NCBI GenBank assembly: GCA_016125355.1
Contig: WGLX01000009.1
Coordinates: forward strand, 1-64,000
Reading direction: 5' to 3'
DNA length: 64,000 nt
From: Actinomycetales bacterium
GTDB lineage: Bacteria > Actinomycetota > Actinomycetes > S36-B12
Below the pieces are notes generated by a model that had not been told where the DNA came from, made no database searches, and saw nothing but the letters and a program-made list of their open reading frames with translations. The position numbers and the translations under genes were made by a program. Below are positions 53,629 through 62,676 of the stretch, piece after piece (within the stretch, counting starts at the first letter, position 1; every line of letters starts with the position of its first letter).

Positions 53629-54660
53629 GTGGGCGCCCGCCGACTGCTCGCCGACCACACCACCTTCCGCGTGGGTGGGCCTGCCGATGCGTGGATCACC
53701 GCGACGGCGGAGGCGGACCTCGTCGAGGCGATCCTGCGGTGCGATCGGGACGACGTGCCCGTCCTGCTGGTCGGCGGCGGGAGCAACCTGCTGGTGGCCG
53801 ATGAGGGCTTCCGGGGCACCGTGGTCGAGGTTGCGGTCCCGGGCGTGGATGCGCAGGATCGGGGGGACGCGGTCAGCGTCACGCTCGCTGCGGGCGAGGT
53901 GTGGGATGACGTCGTCTCCCGCGCGGTGGCGCGCGGGTGGACCGGCATCGAGGCGCTGTCCGGCATCCCGGGCCGGGTCGGCGCCACTCCCGTCCAGAAC
54001 GTCGGAGCCTATGGTCAGGAGATCGCGCAGGTGGTCACCTCCGTGCGCGCGCTCGACCGGTCGACCGCCACGGTGACCGACCTGAGCGTCGACGAGTGCG
54101 GCTTCGGCTACCGGACCAGCCGGTTCAAGCAGGAGCGGGACCGGTGGGTGGTGCTCTCGGTGACGATGGACCTCGGCGTGAGCGGGCAGGGGGCGGTCCG
54201 GTACCTCGAGCTGGCCCAGGCCCTCGGGGTCGAGGTCGGGGGGCAGGCTCCCGTGGCGGCTATCCGCGGCGCGGTGCTCGGTCTCCGCGCACGCAAGGGG
54301 ATGGTCGTCACCCCCGATGACCCGGACACCTGGAGTGCCGGCTCGTTCTTCACCAACCCCATCGTCTCCGACGAGACGGCCGCGGCGATCCCCGCCGCGT
54401 GCCCGCGCTACCCCGCGGCTGCGGGCGTGAAGCTCAGCGCCGCCTGGCTGATCGAGCAGGCCGGCATCTCGCGTGGTTTCGCCGTCGCGGACGACGCACC
54501 GGCGGCGATCTCGGGCAAGCACACCCTGGCCCTGACCAACCGGGGGAGTGCCCGCGCCGCCGACGTGGTGGACCTCGCCCGCGTCGTGCGGCTGCAGGTG
54601 CTGGAGGCCTTCGGCATCACGCTCGAGCCGGAGCCCGTCCTCGTCGGCCTGTCACTCTGA
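53629..54660 (+). CDS. murB: UDP-N-acetylmuramate dehydrogenase
   Basis: A 343-residue FAD enzyme. HTTFRVGGPADAWI near residue 10, the FAD motif LLVGGGSNLLVAD near 45, IEALSGIPGRVGATPVQNVG near 105, and the catalytic serine in SAGSFFTNP near 240 are intact. It reduces UDP-GlcNAc-enolpyruvate in peptidoglycan synthesis. GTG 53629 gives the family N-terminus. Confidence 0.95.
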   Translation: MGARRLLADHTTFRVGGPADAWITATAEADLVEAILRCDRDDVPVLLVGGGSNLLVADEGFRGTVVEVAVPGVDAQDRGDAVSVTLAAGEVWDDVVSRAVARGWTGIEALSGIPGRVGATPVQNVGAYGQEIAQVVTSVRALDRSTATVTDLSVDECGFGYRTSRFKQERDRWVVLSVTMDLGVSGQGAVRYLELAQALGVEVGGQAPVAAIRGAVLGLRARKGMVVTPDDPDTWSAGSFFTNPIVSDETAAAIPAACPRYPAAAGVKLSAAWLIEQAGISRGFAVADDAPAAISGKHTLALTNRGSARAADVVDLARVVRLQVLEAFGITLEPEPVLVGLSL

Positions 54661-54674
54661 CCCCTCCCGCCCCA

Positions 54675-54764
54675 CGAGTTGAACCGCTTCCCGGCTCAAT
54701 TCCGCAGAATTGAGCCGGGATCGCGTCGAAAACGCGGATTTGAACCGGGAAGCGGTTCAACTCG
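54675..54764. repeat. Repeat copy C: 90-bp palindromic element between convergent genes
   Basis: It starts CGAGTTGAACCGCTTCCCGG and ends with the exact reverse complement of those 20 bases. Its left part contains CCGGCTCAATTC-CGCA-GAATTGAGCCGG, a 12-bp stem whose sequence differs from copies A and B by paired changes. It lies between the stops of murB and the aminotransferase and may serve as a bidirectional terminator. Confidence 0.9.
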
Positions 54765-54772
54765 TCAGGGGG

Positions 54773-55978
54773 CTAGTGGGCCTCGGCGAGCAGGGTGGCC
54801 ATGCGGCCCACGCCCTCGGTGATGTCTGCGTCCGACGTGGCGTACGACAGGCGCAGGTAGCCGGGGGTGCCGAACGCCTCGCCGGGGACGACCGCGACCT
54901 CGACCTCGTCGAGGATCAGGCCGGCGATCTGCGCCGACGACTCGATGACCGTCCCGCGCAGGGACCGGCCGACGAGCTCCTTCACCGACGGGTACACGTA
55001 GAACGCACCCTCCGGGGTCGGGCAGGCGACGCCGGGGATGGCGTCCAGCATCCCGGAGATGAGCAGGCGGCGCCGGTCGAATGCCACCTTCATCTCCTCG
55101 ACGGCCGAGAGGTCGCCGCTCACCGCGGCGAGGGCCGCCACCTGGGACACGTTGGCGACATTGGACGTCGCGTGCGACTGCAGGTTGGTGGCCGCCTTGA
55201 CGACGTCCGCGGGGCCGATCATCCAGCCCACCCGCCAGCCGGTCATGGCGTACGTCTTGGCCACGCCATTGACGACGACGCAGCGATCCGCCAGCTCGGG
55301 AACGAGCACGGGCATCGAGGAGAACTCGGCATTGCCGTAGACGAGGTGCTCGTAGATCTCGTCCGTGACGACCCAGAGGCCATTGGCCGCCGCCCACTCG
55401 CCGATCGCCTTGACCTCGGCGGGGGTGTAGACGGCGCCCGTCGGGTTGGACGGGGAGACGAAGACCAGCACCTTCGTGCGCTCGGTCCGAGCGGCCTCGA
55501 GCTGCTCGACGGTGGCCCGGTAGCCGGACGTCTCGTCGGTCATGACCTCGACCGGCACGCCGCCGGCCAGCCGGATGGACTCCGGGTAGGTGGTCCAGTA
55601 GGGGGCGGGCAGCAGCACCTCGTCGCCCGGATCGAGCAGCGTGGCGAAGGCGTTGTACAGGGCCTGCTTGCCGCCGTTGGTGATGAGCACCTGGCCGGCC
55701 GTGACCGAATAGCCCGAATCGCGGAGCGTCTTGGCGGCCACCGCCTCCTTGAGCTCGGGCAGCCCACCGGCCGGGGTGTACCGGTGCCAACGGGGGTCCG
55801 CGCAGGCCGCCACGGCCGCGGCGACCACGTAGTCGGGCGTGGGGAAGTCCGGTTCGCCGGCGCCGAAACCGATGACCGGCCGGCCGGCGGCTTTGAGGGC
55901 CTTGGCCTTGGCGTCGACGGCAAGGGTGGCGGACTCGGTGATGCTGCCGATACGGCGGGAGATGCGGGACTGCGTCAT
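54773..55978 (-). CDS. PLP-dependent aminotransferase, aspartate aminotransferase type
   Basis: A 401-residue fold-type I class I aminotransferase. The PLP lysine is in [16 protein letters not shown] near residue 238; [10 protein letters not shown] near 175, [13 protein letters not shown] near 100 and the substrate-binding Arg in LRLSYATSD near 380 are present. Probably aspartate/2-oxoglutarate aminotransferase (AspC/AspB group); the exact substrate is not certain. ATG 55978 has AAGGATGG upstream. Confidence 0.9.
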   Translation of the reverse strand: MTQSRISRRIGSITESATLAVDAKAKALKAAGRPVIGFGAGEPDFPTPDYVVAAAVAACADPRWHRYTPAGGLPELKEAVAAKTLRDSGYSVTAGQVLITNGGKQALYNAFATLLDPGDEVLLPAPYWTTYPESIRLAGGVPVEVMTDETSGYRATVEQLEAARTERTKVLVFVSPSNPTGAVYTPAEVKAIGEWAAANGLWVVTDEIYEHLVYGNAEFSSMPVLVPELADRCVVVNGVAKTYAMTGWRVGWMIGPADVVKAATNLQSHATSNVANVSQVAALAAVSGDLSAVEEMKVAFDRRRLLISGMLDAIPGVACPTPEGAFYVYPSVKELVGRSLRGTVIESSAQIAGLILDEVEVAVVPGEAFGTPGYLRLSYATSDADITEGVGRMATLLAEAH

Positions 55979-56013
55979 GGGGCCATCCTTGCAGCCTCGC
56001 TGCCGGGGGCGGA

Positions 56014-56044
56014 TTGGACCCGTCCCCGTGACCCCACGTAGACT
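56014..56044 (+). promoter_or_regulatory. Possible promoter of tRNA-Trp-secE-nusG
   Basis: TTGGAC (56014-56019) and TAGACT (56039-56044) with a 19-nt spacer, about 70 nt before the tRNA. The long spacer makes it tentative. Confidence 0.35.
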
Positions 56045-56118
56045 GCCTCCCCGCGAACGATGGTGGGCGGCAGCCTGCCCTCTGACGTGCACGTGGGGTC
56101 GCCCGACGACGACTCCGA

Positions 56119-56191
56119 AGGGTCGTAGCTCAATTGGTAGAGCACCGGTCTCCAAAACCGGCGGTTGGGGGTTCAAGTCCCTCCGGCCCTG
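56119..56191 (+). tRNA. tRNA-Trp (CCA)
   Basis: Acceptor AGGGTCG pairs with CGGCCCT with one G-T. The anticodon CCA is at 56152-56154 in the loop CTCCAAA. T-arm GGTTCAAGTCC. CCA end not encoded. A position directly before secE is conserved in actinobacteria. Confidence 0.97.
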
Positions 56192-56243
56192 CGAATGAGG
56201 CAGTGACCGAGGTCAACTCGGCAGACGAAGAAGGCAGGAAGGC

Positions 56244-56501
56244 ATGACGGACACCGACGCCAGGTCGGGCCACGGCTCCGAGGGGCGGGGTCGCAAGGAC
56301 TCCGCGCGCGGGAACGTGTTCTCGCGGCTGGCGCTGTTCATCCGCCAGGTCATCGCCGAGCTGCGCAAGGTCATCTGGCCGACGCGCAAGGAGCTCGTCG
56401 CCTACACGACCGTCGTCGTGGTGTTCGTCCTCGTCATGGCCGGGATCATCGCCGCCTTCGACTACGTGTTCACCAAGGGCGTGCTGTTCGTCTTCGGTTG
56501 A
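56244..56501 (+). CDS. secE: Preprotein translocase subunit SecE
   Basis: An 85-residue single-span membrane protein. The amphipathic helix [18 protein letters not shown] (near 36-53) precedes the membrane helix (about 58-80), as in all SecE. The first 30 residues are a hydrophilic, Arg/Ser-rich extension. It stabilises SecY in the SecYEG channel. ATG 56244 follows GAAGGCAGGAAGG. Confidence 0.95.
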   Translation: MTDTDARSGHGSEGRGRKDSARGNVFSRLALFIRQVIAELRKVIWPTRKELVAYTTVVVVFVLVMAGIIAAFDYVFTKGVLFVFG

Positions 56502-56547
56502 TCCCGCGCCCCGCTTCCCCACCCACGACTCAAGGAGACTGACCACC

Positions 56548-57405
56548 GTGTCCGACCAGGACCTCACGTCGCCGTCGAACGACCCCTTCGCCGCCCCTGC
56601 CGCAGCGGAGGAGGTCGCCGCTGTCGCTGAGGAGGCCGCCCTCGAGGAAGCAGCCGAGGAAGCCGCCGTCGTGGACGAGGCACAGGAGGTCGCCGACATC
56701 GCCGAGGCCGTCGAGGAGGCGGAGGAGGCCGAGGTGGTGGCCGAGGCTGAGGAGATCGCTGACATCGCGGAGGCCGTCGAGGAGGCCGAGGACGAGGATC
56801 CGGTCGAGGCCTTCCGCGAGCAGATGAGGATCTCGCCCGGGGACTGGTACGTCATCCACTCGTACGCCGGTTACGAGAACAAGGTCAAGGGCAACATCGA
56901 GGCGCGCATCTCCACCCTCAACATGGAGGACTACATCTTCCAGGTCGAGGTTCCGATGGAGGAGGTCACCGAGATCAAGGGTGGCGTCCGCAAGCTCGTC
57001 CGCCGCAACAAGTTCCCCGGCTACGTGCTCGTCCGGATGGATCTCACCGACGAGTCCTGGGGTGCCATCCGGCACACGCCGGGCGTGACCGGCTTCGTCG
57101 GGCACGGCCACCAGCCGGCTCCGCTGTCGCTGGACGAGGTGGTGGCCATCCTCGCTCCTGCTCCGGAGAAGAAGCCGGCCGCCGCCGGACCGGCTGCTGC
57201 TGCCTCCGGCGCCGCCCCCGCCGCGACCGTCGAGGTCGACTTCAGCGTGGGCGACTCCGTGACTGTCGTGGACGGGCCGTTCGCGACACTGCACGCCACC
57301 ATCTCGGAGATCAACATCGAGGCCCAGAAGGTCACGGGCCTGGTCGAGATCTTCGGACGCGAGACTCCTGTCGAGCTGGCCTTCAACCAGATCGTCAAGA
57401 ACTAG
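56548..57405 (+). CDS. nusG: Transcription termination/antitermination protein NusG
   Basis: A 285-residue NusG. Residues 1 to about 95 are an acidic Ala/Glu/Val-rich extension in which [11 protein letters not shown] occurs twice. The NGN domain follows ([32 protein letters not shown]), then an Ala/Pro linker and a KOW domain ([19 protein letters not shown]). It binds RNA polymerase and couples it to Rho or the ribosome. Actinobacterial NusG proteins usually have such an acidic tail. Confidence 0.95.
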   Translation: MSDQDLTSPSNDPFAAPAAAEEVAAVAEEAALEEAAEEAAVVDEAQEVADIAEAVEEAEEAEVVAEAEEIADIAEAVEEAEDEDPVEAFREQMRISPGDWYVIHSYAGYENKVKGNIEARISTLNMEDYIFQVEVPMEEVTEIKGGVRKLVRRNKFPGYVLVRMDLTDESWGAIRHTPGVTGFVGHGHQPAPLSLDEVVAILAPAPEKKPAAAGPAAAASGAAPAATVEVDFSVGDSVTVVDGPFATLHATISEINIEAQKVTGLVEIFGRETPVELAFNQIVKN

Positions 57406-57418
57406 CACGACCGCACCA

Positions 57419-57443
57419 CCCCCGAGGGCGATCGCCCGAGGGG
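57419..57443 (+). promoter_or_regulatory. Stem with tandem G-A pairs in the rplK leader
   Basis: Between nusG and rplK, CCCC(C)-GA-GGGCGATCGCCC-GA-GGGG can fold into a stem in which two GA steps oppose each other (tandem sheared G-A pairs). It could be part of an L1 binding site for autogenous control of rplK-rplA, which is known in other bacteria, or a partial terminator. Confidence 0.35.
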
Positions 57444-57470
57444 TCACCACGACGAAGGACCCGACACACC

Positions 57471-57902
57471 ATGGCACCGAAGAAGAAGGTTGCCGGCCTG
57501 ATCAAGTTGCAGATCCAGGCCGGTGCCGCGAACCCGGCGCCCCCCGTTGGTCCCGCACTGGGCCAGCACGGCGTCAACATCATGGAGTTCTGCAAGGCCT
57601 ACAACGCGGCCACGGAGAACCAGCGCGGCAACATCATCCCGGTCGAGATCACCGTCTACGAGGATCGCACGTTCGACTTCATCCTCAAGACCCCGCCGGC
57701 CTCCCGCCTCATCCTGAAGGCCGCGGGCCTCGACAAGGGCTCCGGCGAGCCGCACAAGACCAAGGCCGGCTCCATCACGAAGGCCCAGGTCCGTGAGATC
57801 GCCGAGACCAAGATGCCCGACCTCAACGCGAACGACATCGACGCCGCGATGAAGATCATCGAGGGCACCGCCCGCCAGATGGGCATCACCATCTCCGCCT
57901 GA
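57471..57902 (+). CDS. rplK: 50S ribosomal protein L11
   Basis: A 143-residue L11 with the methylated N-terminal region [20 protein letters not shown], the [15 protein letters not shown] loop near residue 26, and the C-terminal RNA-binding domain ending near GTARQMGI. Full length. It binds the GTPase-associated centre of 23S rRNA. 77 nt before rplA. Confidence 0.98.
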   Translation: MAPKKKVAGLIKLQIQAGAANPAPPVGPALGQHGVNIMEFCKAYNAATENQRGNIIPVEITVYEDRTFDFILKTPPASRLILKAAGLDKGSGEPHKTKAGSITKAQVREIAETKMPDLNANDIDAAMKIIEGTARQMGITISA

Positions 57903-57979
57903 TCGGACCACCGGTCACAGGCGACAACCCCAGTGGCAGAGCCGGCGCGGCTCGGACCACGACCTGCGAAGGAGCAGAG

Positions 57980-58693
57980 ATGAAGCGCAGCAAGGCATAC
58001 CGCTCGGCGGTAGAGAAGATCGATCCCGACAAGCTGTACGCGCCCCTCGAGGCCGTCCGCATCGTCAAGGACACGTCCGCGACCAAGTTCGACCCGACCG
58101 TCGAGATCTCGATGCGTCTCGGTGTCGATCCCCGCAAGGCGGACCAGATGGTCCGCGGCACCGTCAATCTTCCGCATGGCACCGGCAAGACCGCTCGGGT
58201 CCTGGTCTTCGCCAACGGCGAGAAGGCGGACGAGGCACGTGCGGCGGGTGCCGACTTCGTCGGCGGCGACGACATGATCGAGAAGGTCAAGGGCGGCTGG
58301 ACGGACTTCGATGCCGCCGTGGCCACCCCCGACCTCATGGGCAAGGTGGGCACGCTCGGCAAGGTCCTCGGTCCCCGCGGCCTGATGCCGAACCCGAAGA
58401 CCGGCACCGTCACGATGGACGTGGCGAAGGCGGTCGGCGACATCAAGGGCGGCAAGATCGAGTTCCGCGTCGACAAGCACTCGAATCTGCACTTCCCGAT
58501 CGGCAAGGCGTCGTTCACCGAGCAGGCGCTCGTGGAGAACTACGGTGCCGCGCTCGACGAGATCATGCGGCTGAAGCCGTCGGCAGCCAAGGGCCGGTAC
58601 GTCAAGAAGGCGACCATGTCCTCGACGATGGGCCCGGGCATCCCGCTCGACCCGAACCGGACGAAGAACCTGCTCGCGGAGGACGAGGCCTGA
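57980..58693 (+). CDS. rplA: 50S ribosomal protein L1
   Basis: A 237-residue L1 with [15 protein letters not shown] at the start, [20 protein letters not shown] near residue 95 and the signature [19 protein letters not shown] near 125. It forms the L1 stalk and is a likely translational repressor of its own operon. GAAGGAG precedes the ATG. A strong hairpin follows 17 bases after the stop, so rplJ-rplL is not directly next. Confidence 0.98.
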   Translation: MKRSKAYRSAVEKIDPDKLYAPLEAVRIVKDTSATKFDPTVEISMRLGVDPRKADQMVRGTVNLPHGTGKTARVLVFANGEKADEARAAGADFVGGDDMIEKVKGGWTDFDAAVATPDLMGKVGTLGKVLGPRGLMPNPKTGTVTMDVAKAVGDIKGGKIEFRVDKHSNLHFPIGKASFTEQALVENYGAALDEIMRLKPSAAKGRYVKKATMSSTMGPGIPLDPNRTKNLLAEDEA

Positions 58694-58710
58694 GCCTCAC
58701 CCCCACGTGA

Positions 58711-58747
58711 CGACGGAGGGCCCGCGCAATGCGCGGGCCCTCCGTCG
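58711..58747 (+). terminator. Terminator after rplA
   Basis: A 17-bp perfect stem (58711-58727 with 58731-58747) around the loop AAT, followed by TGCTTCT. A smaller GCACCT-TCC-AGGTGC hairpin follows at 58756-58770. Confidence 0.9.
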
Positions 58748-58793
58748 TGCTTCTGGCACCTTCCAGGTGCGCTCCGGGGGTTCGTCATTTCGG

Positions 58794-58822
58794 TTGCAGG
58801 GCGCTGTCACGACGATCACACT
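58794..58822 (+). promoter_or_regulatory. Possible leaderless liv promoter
   Basis: TTGCAG (58794-58799), a 17-nt spacer and CACACT (58817-58822), then 6 nt to the livG ATG at 58829. The -10 keeps only the A2 and T6 anchors, but the whole arrangement has standard spacing. Confidence 0.4.
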
Positions 58823-58828
58823 TCAGGG

Positions 58829-59602
58829 ATGCCCGGCGACGCGATCCTCGAACTGCGCGATGTCAGCGTCCGGTTGAGCGGGCTGCAGATCCTCGACCAC
58901 GTCACCATCTCGGTCCCGCGCGGACACGTCGTCGGCGTCATCGGGCCGAACGGTGCCGGCAAGACCACCGTCTTCAACGTCATCAGCGGGTTCGTGCGGC
59001 CGGACAGCGGCACGGTCACCTACGACGGCCGGGTCCAGCGCCGGATGAAGCCCCATCACCTGACCCGCATGGGCATCGCCCGCACTCTCCAGGGCGTCGG
59101 CCTCTTCGGCCGCCTCCCCGCCCTGGAGAACGTGATGCAGGGCGGCTCGGGGCGGATCCGATCGGGGATCGTGTCCCAGTCGCTGGCGATGCCCTGGACC
59201 GACATCGAGTCCGAGCGCCTTCGCGTGGAGGCACTGGCCGCGCTCGACCAGCTCGGCATCGCCGACCAGGCGGACCGGCTCCCGAGCGAGCTTCCCTACC
59301 CGATCCAGAAGCGGGTGGCCCTCGCCCGAGCCATGGTCTCCGACCCGGACCTCCTCCTGCTCGACGAGCCCGCGGGCGGCGTCAGCGCCGACGACATGGC
59401 CGACCTCGCGCAGCTCATCCGAGGCTGGGTGCCCGAGCGCAGCGTGCTGCTGGTCGAGCACCACATGGAGCTGGTCATGGAGGTCTGCGATCTCATCTGG
59501 GTCCTCGACGCCGGTCGGGTGATCGCCTCGGGGACGCCGGACGAGGTGCGCAGCGACCCGGCCGTCCTCGCGGCCTACCTGGGCGAGGATGGGGCGGCCT
59601 GA
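58829..59602 (+). CDS. livG: Branched-chain amino acid ABC transporter, ATP-binding protein LivG
   Basis: A 257-residue ABC ATPase. Walker A is GPNGAGKTT near residue 38 and Walker B LLLLDEPAGG near 175. The ABC signature is degenerate: the expected LSGGQ position reads ELPYPIQKRVALARAM, close to the LSYG-type pattern of LivG but further diverged. An H-loop histidine is in LVEHHME. It powers import with LivF. The stop overlaps the livF start (TGATG). Confidence 0.88.
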   Translation: MPGDAILELRDVSVRLSGLQILDHVTISVPRGHVVGVIGPNGAGKTTVFNVISGFVRPDSGTVTYDGRVQRRMKPHHLTRMGIARTLQGVGLFGRLPALENVMQGGSGRIRSGIVSQSLAMPWTDIESERLRVEALAALDQLGIADQADRLPSELPYPIQKRVALARAMVSDPDLLLLDEPAGGVSADDMADLAQLIRGWVPERSVLLVEHHMELVMEVCDLIWVLDAGRVIASGTPDEVRSDPAVLAAYLGEDGAA

Positions 59603-60306
59603 TGCTCAAGATCGACGGCATGTCCGTCTCGTACGGGCCCGTGCAGGCGCTGCGGGATGTCTCGCTCGAGGTGCCCCGCGGTGAGGTGACCGCAGTCATC
59701 GGAGCCAACGGCGCGGGCAAGTCGACACTGATGAGGACGTTGGCCGGGCTGGTGAGGCCCGCTGCCGGATCTGCGACGCTCGACGGTCACAGCCTGACCG
59801 GGCGCAAGCCCGAGGATGTCGTGCGCATGGGCGTCTCCCTCGTGCCCGAGGGCCGTTCGACGGTTCCGGAGCTCACCGTCGACGAGAACCTGCGGCTGGG
59901 CGGCATGTGGCGGAGCAAGGCGGAGCGGGCGAGCACGCACGCCGAGGTCTACGACATGTTCCCGGTCCTCGGGGATCGCCGTTCGATGCGCGCCGACACC
60001 CTGAGCGGGGGGGAGCGCCAGCAGCTGGCGATCGGCCGTGCGCTCATGTCGGCGCCGGAGTGCCTCCTGCTCGACGAGCCGTCGCTGGGCCTTGCACCGC
60101 TGATCGTCACCCAGATCCTCGAGTTGGTGAAGCGGCTCGCGGAGGAATCGAACCTCGCCGTCCTCCTGGTCGAGCAGAACGCTGTCACGGCCCTGCGAGT
60201 CGCGCACTCTGCTGTCGTCCTCAACCTCGGGCAGGTCGTGATGTCCGGGTCCGCTGCCGACATCGCCTCCCACGAGGAGCTTCGCCATGCGTACCTGGGC
60301 TACTGA
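59602..60306 (+). CDS. livF: Branched-chain amino acid ABC transporter, ATP-binding protein LivF
   Basis: A 234-residue ABC ATPase. Walker A is GANGAGKST near residue 36, the family-typical VPEGRSTVPELTVDENLRLG near 85, signature LSGGERQQLAIGRAL near 135, and Walker B CLLLDEPSLGLAP near 155. LivF and LivG form the nucleotide-binding heterodimer. The ATG overlaps livG by one base. Confidence 0.92.
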   Translation: MLKIDGMSVSYGPVQALRDVSLEVPRGEVTAVIGANGAGKSTLMRTLAGLVRPAAGSATLDGHSLTGRKPEDVVRMGVSLVPEGRSTVPELTVDENLRLGGMWRSKAERASTHAEVYDMFPVLGDRRSMRADTLSGGERQQLAIGRALMSAPECLLLDEPSLGLAPLIVTQILELVKRLAEESNLAVLLVEQNAVTALRVAHSAVVLNLGQVVMSGSAADIASHEELRHAYLGY

Positions 60307-60318
60307 GGGGGTGCGGCC

Positions 60319-61197
60319 GTGACCCAGCTCATCGACTACATCCTCGGCGGTGCCGGGTCCGGGATGATCATCGCGCTCATGGCGCTCGCCCTGGTCCTCA
60401 CCTGGCGCGCGACGCGGGTGGTCAACTTCGCGCAGGTGGGGCAGGCGATGTTCACGACGTTCATCGCCCTGTCGCTCCAGACGCTCACCGGGTCGTGGTG
60501 GGTCGCTCTCCTCGGCGCGCTGGTCGCCGGCGCGGTCGTGGGCGTCGTGGTCCAGTACCTCGTGCTCCGCCCCGTCAAGAGGATGGACACTTCCGGTGCC
60601 ATCATCGCCACCTTCGGCGTGCTCATCGCCCTGCAGGCGGCAGCCGGCATGATCTGGGGCGGCGACAGCCAGGCCTATCCCCAGCCGTTCAACAACACCG
60701 CGCTGACGGTGTTCGGCCGTGAGTGGCCGATCAGCGCCTACGACCTCGTCGTCATCGGCTTCGGCGTGGCCCTCGTCATCGGGCTCACGCTGCTGTTCAC
60801 CCGCACCAACCTCGGCCTGGCGATGCGCGCCACCGCGTTCAACCCCGAGGTCGCTCGGCTCTCCGGCGTCCGCGTGAGCCGGACGCTCACCATCGGATGG
60901 GCCCTGGCCGGCATCGTCGGGGCGCTGGCGGGGGTGCTCGTGGCTCCGGTGTCGGGCATCTCCCCGAACAGCTTCGACATCCTGCTGGTCTTCGCCTTCA
61001 CCGCGGCCGTCATCGGCGGCCTCGACAGCCTCATCGGCGCCGTGTCCGTGGGCATCGGCACCGGACTGATCCTGTCCGTCGTCTCCGGGTATAGCGACTC
61101 CAGCAACGCCCCGGTGGTGGCCCTGATCCTGCTGGCCCTCAACCTCGCGCTCAAGCCCGAGGGCATCTTCGGCCACAACTCGGCACGGTCGGTGTAG
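60319..61197 (+). CDS. livH: Branched-chain amino acid ABC transporter, permease LivH
   Basis: A 292-residue permease with about eight helices. ALVLTWRATRVVNFAQVGQ near residue 25 (the normal LivH motif NFAHG is NFAQV here) and RATAFNPEVARLSGVRV near 175 fit the family. GTG start 12 bases after livF. The substrate class of the operon, branched-chain amino acids or related amides, is assigned from the family only. Confidence 0.9.
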   Translation: MTQLIDYILGGAGSGMIIALMALALVLTWRATRVVNFAQVGQAMFTTFIALSLQTLTGSWWVALLGALVAGAVVGVVVQYLVLRPVKRMDTSGAIIATFGVLIALQAAAGMIWGGDSQAYPQPFNNTALTVFGREWPISAYDLVVIGFGVALVIGLTLLFTRTNLGLAMRATAFNPEVARLSGVRVSRTLTIGWALAGIVGALAGVLVAPVSGISPNSFDILLVFAFTAAVIGGLDSLIGAVSVGIGTGLILSVVSGYSDSSNAPVVALILLALNLALKPEGIFGHNSARSV

Positions 61198-61205
61198 GGA
61201 TCGCG

Positions 61206-62600
61206 ATGCAGAACCTCCTTCGACTCCCCGGTGCGCGGCTGGTGACCCATGCGGTCCTGGTCCTGGCGATCTGGCGCGTGGCGATGCTCGTCACGGATGC
61301 CGTCGATCCCCTGACCGACTACTACATCGCACTCGTCGCGATGTACGCCACCGCGATGTTCGGCATGGTCATCCTGGTCGGGCTGTCCGGGCAGGTGTCC
61401 CTCGGCAACGGCGCGCTCATGGCGATCGGCGGCTATGTGTTCGCCGTCACCACCCTGAACTGGCAGACGGTCCCGTTCACGAGCTTCCCCATGAACGGCA
61501 CGTGGGCCATCGTGTTCGCGGCGATCGGCGGCGTCGTGGCCGGACTCCTCATCGGCATCCTGGGTGCCCGCCTGCGTGGTCCGTACCTGGCCGGCCTCAC
61601 CCTCGGCATCGCCGTGGGCATCCCCGCCATCGCCAACAGGTTCCCCGACCTGCTCGGGGGCGAGACCGGGCTCGAGCTGACGGTGCCGTATCCGGACGGC
61701 GGCTACGCGCCCGTCGACGACACCGGCACGACGGACGAGCCTGTCGACGTGCTGCCCACGGCCCAGGCGGGCGCGTCCGGGGACGCGACGCCGGCGCCCG
61801 GCGACGAGCTGACGCTGGACACCTTTCCGACGGAGCAGGCGGCGCTTCCGACCGGTCAGCCGCCGCTGGCCTCCAGCGGCACGGGCACCGGGGACGAGCT
61901 GACGCTGGACACCTTCCCGACCGCGCAGCCCTCCGGCGGCACGGGTGACGAACTGACCCTGGACACCTTCCCGACGGCCACCCCCGAGCCGGTTGCCAGC
62001 CCCGACCTGTCCTCGGCCCCCATCGATGGCGGCACGGACGCGCTGGCCGGCGTCGATGTCGGATTCGTGCTGGAGCGCTGGCAGGCAGGGCTCGCGGTCG
62101 CCGTCGCCTGCATCGTGGGCTTCGTGGCGCTGAACCTGGTCCGGGGGCGCCAGGGCCAGGTGTGGCGCGCCGTCCGGGACGATCCGGTCGCGGCTGCCGT
62201 GTCCGGCATCTCGCCCTCCACGTCCAAGGTGTCCGCGTTCGTGGTGAGCAGCCTGTTCGCCGCCGTTGCGGGCGCGGTCTTCGCGCAGATCCTCGCCTAT
62301 GTGGGACCGGGTGCCTTCGGCCTCGGGCTGTCGCTGTCCTTGCTCGTGGGTATCGTGCTCGGCGGCCGCGGCTCGCTGGTCGGCGCGCTGCTGGGAGCGG
62401 TCCTGCTGGTGTGGCTGCCTGAGTTCGTCCTGCAGCTCGCTGGCGACCGCGGATGGCCGGAGCAGGTGACCAACAACGCCCCGAACCTGATCTACGGGCT
62501 CCTCGTGGTGCTCGTCGTGCTCGTGGCTCCCGGGGGCATCGTGGGCGGCATCCAGGCCGGGTATGCGCGCCTTCGCGGTCGCGCTGGACGGTCAGGTTAA
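61206..62600 (+). CDS. livM: Branched-chain amino acid ABC transporter, permease LivM with repeat-bearing insert
   Basis: A 464-residue permease, longer than the usual 300-350. Helices in residues 10-150 and 290-450 frame a hydrophilic Pro/Thr/Asp/Gly-rich insert at about 160-285 that contains the peptide GDELTLDTFPT three times (199-209, 229-239, 247-257). The core has the LSGQVSLGNGALMAIGGY motif near 60, as in LivM, and WRAVRDDPVAAAVSGI near 320, the coupling-helix region. The insert would be extracytoplasmic or a loop; its job is unknown. Confidence 0.85.
   Translation: MQNLLRLPGARLVTHAVLVLAIWRVAMLVTDAVDPLTDYYIALVAMYATAMFGMVILVGLSGQVSLGNGALMAIGGYVFAVTTLNWQTVPFTSFPMNGTWAIVFAAIGGVVAGLLIGILGARLRGPYLAGLTLGIAVGIPAIANRFPDLLGGETGLELTVPYPDGGYAPVDDTGTTDEPVDVLPTAQAGASGDATPAPGDELTLDTFPTEQAALPTGQPPLASSGTGTGDELTLDTFPTAQPSGGTGDELTLDTFPTATPEPVASPDLSSAPIDGGTDALAGVDVGFVLERWQAGLAVAVACIVGFVALNLVRGRQGQVWRAVRDDPVAAAVSGISPSTSKVSAFVVSSLFAAVAGAVFAQILAYVGPGAFGLGLSLSLLVGIVLGGRGSLVGALLGAVLLVWLPEFVLQLAGDRGWPEQVTNNAPNLIYGLLVVLVVLVAPGGIVGGIQAGYARLRGRAGRSG
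61800..61976 (+). repeat. Threefold coding repeat in livM
   Basis: Three copies of a 33-base coding unit at 61800-61832, 61890-61922 and 61944-61976, each encoding GDELTLDTFPT. Third-position differences between copies show the repeat is maintained at protein level rather than being a very recent DNA duplication. Confidence 0.9.
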
Positions 62601-62676
62601 TCCCGTTTGGCGTGCAACCGCCGTTCCGGGGACGTAGCCTCCGGGGATCTGGTCCACCACAGGGGAGGAATGTGTC

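Noticed and set aside
58694-58828. Riboswitch ahead of the liv operon
   Set aside because: The region is fully explained by the rplA terminator, a small hairpin and a candidate promoter only 6 nt from the start; there is no room for an aptamer in the mRNA.
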